Positions 59,982-64,000 of a stretch of 64,000 bases of DNA are shown here, in pieces. This DNA comes from Mycobacterium gordonae. Its GTDB lineage: Bacteria > Actinomycetota > Actinomycetes > Mycobacteriales > Mycobacteriaceae. The first letter of the stretch is position 1; every line of letters begins with the position of its first letter. The position numbers and the translations under genes were made by a program. Location: the NCBI RefSeq assembly GCF_001417955.2, contig NZ_LKTM01000339.1:62001-126000 (forward strand). The letters are read 5' to 3'. The notes beneath the pieces are model-generated. The model did no database searches. It was given only the letters and a program-made list of their open reading frames with translations, and had not been told where the DNA came from.

Positions 59982-62174
59982 TCAGAGGATGTAGAGCATC
60001 TCCTGGTAAGTCGGTAACGGCCAAAGGTCGTCCGCCACAATGCCTTCCAGTGCGTCAGTCGCCGCCCGGACCGCATCCATCGCCGGCAGCAGCTCCTTCT
60101 GGGCGTGGGTGGCCTCGTCCAGCGCGGTGCTCGCCGAGTGGTCCGACAACGCCGCCTTCAAAGTCGCCAGCGCCGAGGTCAGGTCCGCGAGCGGAGCCGA
60201 AACCGCTTCCAGCGCTGCGGTGTTCGGCTCGACACCGGCCGCCTTCAAAGTGGCGACGTTCTGGGCGAGCTCCGTCTGGTAACGCAAGGCCGCCGGCAGA
60301 ATGACCGTCGTACCCATTTCCAGCGCCAGCTTGGCCTCCACGGCGATGGTCAGTGCGTACTGCTCCAGACGCACCTCGTAGCGGCTGTGCAGCTCCCGTT
60401 CGTTGAAGACTCCGTACTTCTCGAAGACCGCCACCGCTTCCGGCTTGATCAGCTCCGGGATGGCGTCCAGCGTCGTCTTCAGGTTCGGCAATCCGCGCTC
60501 GGCCGCCTCTATCTGCCAATTCTCCGAGTACCCGTCGCCGTTGAACACCACGGCGCCGTGCTCGGTGATGACATCGGTGAGCAGTTTCTGCACCGCGGCG
60601 TCGAAATCCTCGCCGGCCTCCACCGCCTGCTCGAGGATCGTCGCCATGTAGTCGAACGAGTCGGCCATGATCGTGTTGAGGATGATCATCGGCACCGCGA
60701 CCGTCTGCCCGGACCCCGGTGCCCGGAACTCGAACCGGTTACCGGTGAACGCGAACGGGCTGGTGCGGTTGCGGTCGCCGGCATCGGTCGGCAGCGGCGG
60801 CAGCGTGTCGACACCGATGATCATGGTGCCCTTGCCTTTTGACGACGTTGCCGCGCCCTTGGCGATCTGCTCGAAGACGTCGGCCAGCTGCTCGCCGAGG
60901 AAGATCGAGATGATCGCCGGCGGCGCCTCATTGGCTCCGAGCCGGTGATCATTGGTGGCCGAGGCCACCGACACCCGGAGCAGTCCGGCGAACTTGTGCA
61001 CGGCGCGGATGACCGCCGCGCAGAACACCAGGAACTGGGCGTTCTCGTGCGGGGTGTCGCCCGGCACCAGCAGCGACCCCAGCTCGGAGTTGCCCACCGA
61101 GAAGTTGACGTGCTTGCCGGAGCCGTTCACGCCGGCGAACGGCTTCTCGTGAAACAGGCACTCCATGCCGTGCTTCTTGGCGATCGTCTTGAAGATCGTC
61201 ATCAGCAGCTGCTGGTGGTCCGAGGCGATGTTGGCCCGCTCGAACATGGGCGCCACCTCGAACTGGCCGGGGGCCACCTCGTTGTGCCGGGTCTTGGCCG
61301 GAATCCCGAGCTTGAACAGCTCCCGCTCGGTGTCCATCATGAAGCCGAGGACACGCTCGGGCACCGCGCCGAAGTAGTGGTCGTCGAACTCCTGGCCCTT
61401 GGGCGGCTTGGCGCCGAACACCGTGCGCCCGGCGTTGATCAGGTCGGGCCGGGCCAGGAAGAAGTGCCGGTCGACCAGGAAGTACTCCTGTTCGGGGCCG
61501 CAGAAGGACACGACCTTGTTGAGGTCCTGGTGACCGAACAGGGTCAGGATGCGCTCGGCGTGAATGCCCATGGCCTGCTGGCTGCGCAGCAGCGGGGTCT
61601 TGTAGTCCAGCGCCTCGCCGGTCATGGAGACGAAAACCGTTGGGATGCAAAGCGTGTTGCCGTTCGGGTTTTCCAGGATGTAGGCCGGGCTGGTGACATC
61701 CCAGCCGGTGTAGCCCCGTGCCTCGAAGGTGCTGCGCAGGCCGCCGGACGGGAAGCTGGAGGCGTCGGGCTCACCCTGGATCAATGTCTTGCCGGCAAAC
61801 TCGGCCAGGGTGGCGCCGTCGGAGACCGGCTCCAGGAAACTGTCGTGCTTCTCCGCGGTCAGGCCGGTCATCGGGTAGAAGACGTGCGCGTAGTGCGTGG
61901 CGCCTTTCTCCAGTGCCCAGTCCTTCATCGCCACCGCGACCGTGTCGGCGACGGCGGGGTCGAGCGGAGCACCCTTCTCGATGGTGGCGACGATCGACTT
62001 GAAGACCGTTTTCGGCAACCGTGCCTGCATCTCGGCCTTGGTGAAGACGTTGGAGCCGAAGATCTCGCCCGGAGCTTCACCCGGTACAAAACTGATCGCC
62101 GGGGGTACATATGCCTCGACATTGTTAATCGCCTGCAGGCGGACCGCGTTTCCGCTCAATGGAGTTCCTATCAT
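59982..62174 (-). CDS. glnN: Type III glutamine synthetase
   Basis: The 730-residue protein has the type III layout: an N-terminal YVPPAISFVPGEAPGEIFGSNVFTKAEM, FYPMTGLTAEKHDSF, KTLIQGEPDASSFPSGGLR, CGPEQEYFLVDRHFF (glutamate-binding), RHNEVAPGQFEVAPMFE, EKPFAGVNGSGKHVN and HENAQFLVFCAAVIRAVHKFAGLLRVSVASATNDHRLGANEAPP. It forms glutamine from glutamate, ammonia and ATP. Length is typical of GS-III and far above type I (about 470). M. tuberculosis lacks this type; it is present in some environmental mycobacteria. The gene is convergent with the PPE gene and divergent from the WS/DGAT gene. Confidence 0.93.
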   Translation of the reverse strand: MIGTPLSGNAVRLQAINNVEAYVPPAISFVPGEAPGEIFGSNVFTKAEMQARLPKTVFKSIVATIEKGAPLDPAVADTVAVAMKDWALEKGATHYAHVFYPMTGLTAEKHDSFLEPVSDGATLAEFAGKTLIQGEPDASSFPSGGLRSTFEARGYTGWDVTSPAYILENPNGNTLCIPTVFVSMTGEALDYKTPLLRSQQAMGIHAERILTLFGHQDLNKVVSFCGPEQEYFLVDRHFFLARPDLINAGRTVFGAKPPKGQEFDDHYFGAVPERVLGFMMDTERELFKLGIPAKTRHNEVAPGQFEVAPMFERANIASDHQQLLMTIFKTIAKKHGMECLFHEKPFAGVNGSGKHVNFSVGNSELGSLLVPGDTPHENAQFLVFCAAVIRAVHKFAGLLRVSVASATNDHRLGANEAPPAIISIFLGEQLADVFEQIAKGAATSSKGKGTMIIGVDTLPPLPTDAGDRNRTSPFAFTGNRFEFRAPGSGQTVAVPMIILNTIMADSFDYMATILEQAVEAGEDFDAAVQKLLTDVITEHGAVVFNGDGYSENWQIEAAERGLPNLKTTLDAIPELIKPEAVAVFEKYGVFNERELHSRYEVRLEQYALTIAVEAKLALEMGTTVILPAALRYQTELAQNVATLKAAGVEPNTAALEAVSAPLADLTSALATLKAALSDHSASTALDEATHAQKELLPAMDAVRAATDALEGIVADDLWPLPTYQEMLYIL

Positions 62175-62256
62175 TATCGTGCTTTGAGGGGGGTCCGTGA
62201 CTCATCGCCGACGGACGCTAGACCGCCTCACCGTAGGTAGGTTCGATGGCGATCTT

Positions 62257-62272
62257 GTTACGCACGCGTCAA
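62257..62272 (-). promoter_or_regulatory. Weak GlnR-like site upstream of glnN
   Basis: On the minus strand TTGAC-GCGTGC-GTAAC differs by one base from GTnAC-n6-GnAAC, the GlnR half-site pattern. It lies about 83-98 bases before the glnN start. Such sites occur by chance in GC-rich DNA, so this is tentative. Confidence 0.25.
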
Positions 62273-62327
62273 CGGTGGCGCAGCATTGGTTGCGAACGTG
62301 AGACGCGAAGCGCGAAGGGGGCTTGAC

Positions 62328-63764
62328 GTGCAGCAGTTGAGTTGGAGTGACGACATGATGCTGCGGGCCGAAGGCCCCGCCACGCCGTTGCAGATTCAAA
62401 TGCTGTTGATCTACGACCCGTCCACCGCACCGGGCGGAAAGGTGACGTTCAAGGGCATCTTGGAGGAACTGGACGCCAGGCTGCATCTGGCCGATGTCTT
62501 CCGCCGGCGGCTGACCGAGCTTCCGGGCGGCCTGCACATGCCGTACTGGGTGGAGGACCCGAACTTCGACCTCGAATATCACGTGCGCCATATCGGGCTG
62601 CCACAGCCGGGAGACTGGCGGCAGCTGTGCATCCAGGTCGCCCGGCTGCACGCCCGGCAGATCGACCTGCGCCGTCCGCCGTGGGAGATCACGGTCATCG
62701 AGGGGCTCAACGCTGTGCCCGGCGTTCCCGCGGGCTCGTTTGCCGTGGCATTGAAACTGCACCACTGCGCAGTGGACGGGATCGCCAGTGTCCAGATGAT
62801 CGCGGCGTTGCACGACCTGGCCGCCGACAGCCCACGCCCGCCAGGCCCGGACCGACCCTGGCGCCCGGCCCCGCTGCCCTCGACCTCAGACCTGCTGTCC
62901 CGAACGGCGGTCAATGCGGCGCTGTACCCGGTGCGGGCCGGCAAAGTCGTGCTGTCGAGTGCTCCGCAGCTGGTCCGCGGACTGGCCGGGCTACCCGGCA
63001 AACTGGCCGGTGGCCTGGTGAGCAGAGTCACCGACGGTGGCCGGCCCTCGTTCGCACCGAGGACCCGCTTCAACGAGACGGCGTCGCCGCATCGCGTTTT
63101 CGAAGCCCGGTTCCACGACCTCGCCGACTTCAAGAAGATCAAGGCGCGGGTGCCCGGCGCGACCGTCAACGACGTGGCCCTCGCCTACGTCGGTGGCGCC
63201 CTTCGCCAGTACCTGGCCGGGCACGACGAGCTTCCCGGCGAGTCCCTCGTCGCGGCGTGCCCGATCTCCCTGCGCGAGTCCGGCGATACCAGCGGTAAGG
63301 GGAACATGCTGGCCGGCCGGCTGCAGACGCTGGCGACAGACATCGCCGATCCGCTCGAACGGCTGACCGCCATTGCCGAGTCGACCGCGCAGAGCCGCTC
63401 CGAAGCCGAGCAGACGACCAGGACGCAGATGCTGGAACTGGTGGCGACCCTGCCGACGGCCCTGCTCGGGGTCACCGCCAAGGCCGCCAGCGTGCTTCCC
63501 TTCTCGGGGCCCACCGTCGCCAATACGACCGTCACCAACGTCCCGGGTCCGCCCGATCCGATCTTCTTCCGCGGTGCCCGGCTGCTGCGCGCCGCCGGCC
63601 TCGGCCCGCTGATCGGAGGCTTGAACCTCTGCCATGTCGTGGCCAGCTACAACGGGATTCTGTCGATCAGCGCCACCGCGGACCGCGACGCGCTGCCCGA
63701 TCCCGCCCACTACGCCCAGTGCATGGACAACGCCTTCGAGGAGTTGCTCGCCGCTGCGGGATAG
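62328..63764 (+). CDS. Wax ester synthase/diacylglycerol acyltransferase (WS/DGAT)
   Basis: The 478-residue protein has the catalytic motif HHxxxDG at 145-151 (LHHCAVDGIAS), the N-terminal QLSWSDDMMLRAEGPATPLQIQ, RRPPWEITVIEGL, TVNDVALAYVGGALRQYL and NVPGPPDPIFFRGARL. It makes triacylglycerol or wax esters from acyl-CoA and an acceptor alcohol, the storage lipids of mycobacteria. I use GTG 62328 with an AGGGGG site; the frame upstream is open but unsupported. It is divergent from glnN. Confidence 0.92.
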   Translation: MQQLSWSDDMMLRAEGPATPLQIQMLLIYDPSTAPGGKVTFKGILEELDARLHLADVFRRRLTELPGGLHMPYWVEDPNFDLEYHVRHIGLPQPGDWRQLCIQVARLHARQIDLRRPPWEITVIEGLNAVPGVPAGSFAVALKLHHCAVDGIASVQMIAALHDLAADSPRPPGPDRPWRPAPLPSTSDLLSRTAVNAALYPVRAGKVVLSSAPQLVRGLAGLPGKLAGGLVSRVTDGGRPSFAPRTRFNETASPHRVFEARFHDLADFKKIKARVPGATVNDVALAYVGGALRQYLAGHDELPGESLVAACPISLRESGDTSGKGNMLAGRLQTLATDIADPLERLTAIAESTAQSRSEAEQTTRTQMLELVATLPTALLGVTAKAASVLPFSGPTVANTTVTNVPGPPDPIFFRGARLLRAAGLGPLIGGLNLCHVVASYNGILSISATADRDALPDPAHYAQCMDNAFEELLAAAG

Positions 63765-63773
63765 CGTGGCCGG

Positions 63774-64000
63774 GTGACGAGCGACGGCCGGCCTTCGAAT
63801 CGGCTGCGACGCAGCCTCGGTGTCGGCGACGCGGTGGTGATCGGCCTGAGCTCCATGATCGGCGCCGGCATCTTCGCGGCGCTGGCGCCGGCGGCGCGGG
63901 CCGCCGGGGCCGGCTTGTTGATCGGCCTGGCGGCGGCCGGTGTGCTGGCGTACTGCAACGCGAGTTCGTCGGCGCGGTTGGCGGCGCTGTATCCCGCGTC
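63774..64000 (+). CDS. APC-family amino acid/amine permease, cut off by the window end
   Basis: The first 75 codons from GTG 63774 encode RLRRSLGVGDAVVIGLSSMIGAGIFAALAPAARAAG, the helix-1 motif of amino acid-polyamine-organocation transporters (GxxxGxGIF), and then a second hydrophobic helix. It lies nine bases after the WS/DGAT stop, so it may be in the same operon. Substrate cannot be told from this fragment. Confidence 0.8.
   Translation, partial: MTSDGRPSNRLRRSLGVGDAVVIGLSSMIGAGIFAALAPAARAAGAGLLIGLAAAGVLAYCNASSSARLAALYPA

Noticed and set aside
60945..62240. A 431-codon plus-strand open frame opposite the glutamine synthetase
   Set aside because: No recognisable domain; explained by the codon bias of glnN.

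Overview
The window is high-GC, densely coded DNA from a non-tuberculous Mycobacterium or Mycolicibacterium. Support comes from PPE proteins, an MmpL transporter, the receptor kinases PknE and PknF, the two-FHA ABC transporter of the Rv1747 type, the mannosyltransferase MgtA, FabG3 (Rv2002 type), a DesA3/Rv3230c-type desaturase pair, a WS/DGAT acyltransferase and a DUF4185 arabinanase-like protein. Many of these I recognise by direct recall of the M. tuberculosis proteins; no search was run. I saw no rRNA, tRNA, CRISPR array, transposase, integrase or phage genes.

Layout. 1-13266: a cut-off ABM-domain membrane protein, an SDR/MmpL pair, a DUF4344 metallopeptidase lipoprotein, mgtA, a crotonase with its TetR regulator, an iron-type alcohol dehydrogenase, a small secreted protein, a sugar isomerase-like TIM barrel, a Gfo/Idh oxidoreductase and a FAD monooxygenase. 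13299-15463: a PPE/PE-PPE gene split by a frameshift and a tiny lipoprotein. 15945-22500: a TetR-FadD operon, a NYN/OST-HTH RNase-like protein, a membrane protein, two SDRs (one is FabG3) and an esterase. 22631-26780: a CBS protein, an amidohydrolase and a one-chain fusion of a CoA ligase with a class II aldolase. 26950-34572: an M48 peptidase, the Rv1747-type transporter and pknF, separated by a DUF1254 gene and a small secreted protein on the other strand. 34614-39057: a molybdopterin oxidoreductase, a type III PKS and an SDR. 39326-44321: the desaturase pair, a sulfatase and an SDR. 44331-52190: the DUF4185 protein, GlgX, a PknH_C-type lipoprotein, DUF4235, and a DUF1295/FAD reductase/NTF2-like run behind a KstR-type operator. 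52129-64000: an acyltransferase-3, Tex, SRPBCC, PknE, a PPE gene with an IdeR box, type III glutamine synthetase, WS/DGAT and the start of an APC permease.

How the parts relate. Much of the window serves the cell envelope and lipid metabolism (MgtA, MmpL, Rv1747-type exporter, DUF4185, desaturase, FadD, WS/DGAT, PKS III). PknF is the known kinase of the Rv1747 transporter, and both of that transporter's phospho-threonine positions look retained. Several genes also found in the M. tuberculosis Rv1743-Rv1754c neighbourhood (pknE, pknF, Rv1747, a FadD1-like ligase, a PPE, a DUF4185 protein) occur here in a scattered order.

The most unusual items are the MmpL protein that has lost both Asp-Tyr proton-relay pairs, the CoA ligase-aldolase fusion beside an amidohydrolase, the split pknF/Rv1747 pair, the frameshifted PPE gene, the uORF and KstR-like box ahead of the DUF1295 gene, and a long near-perfect inverted repeat at 24332-24389. 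Most start codons were chosen from Shine-Dalgarno sites, overlaps and family N-termini.
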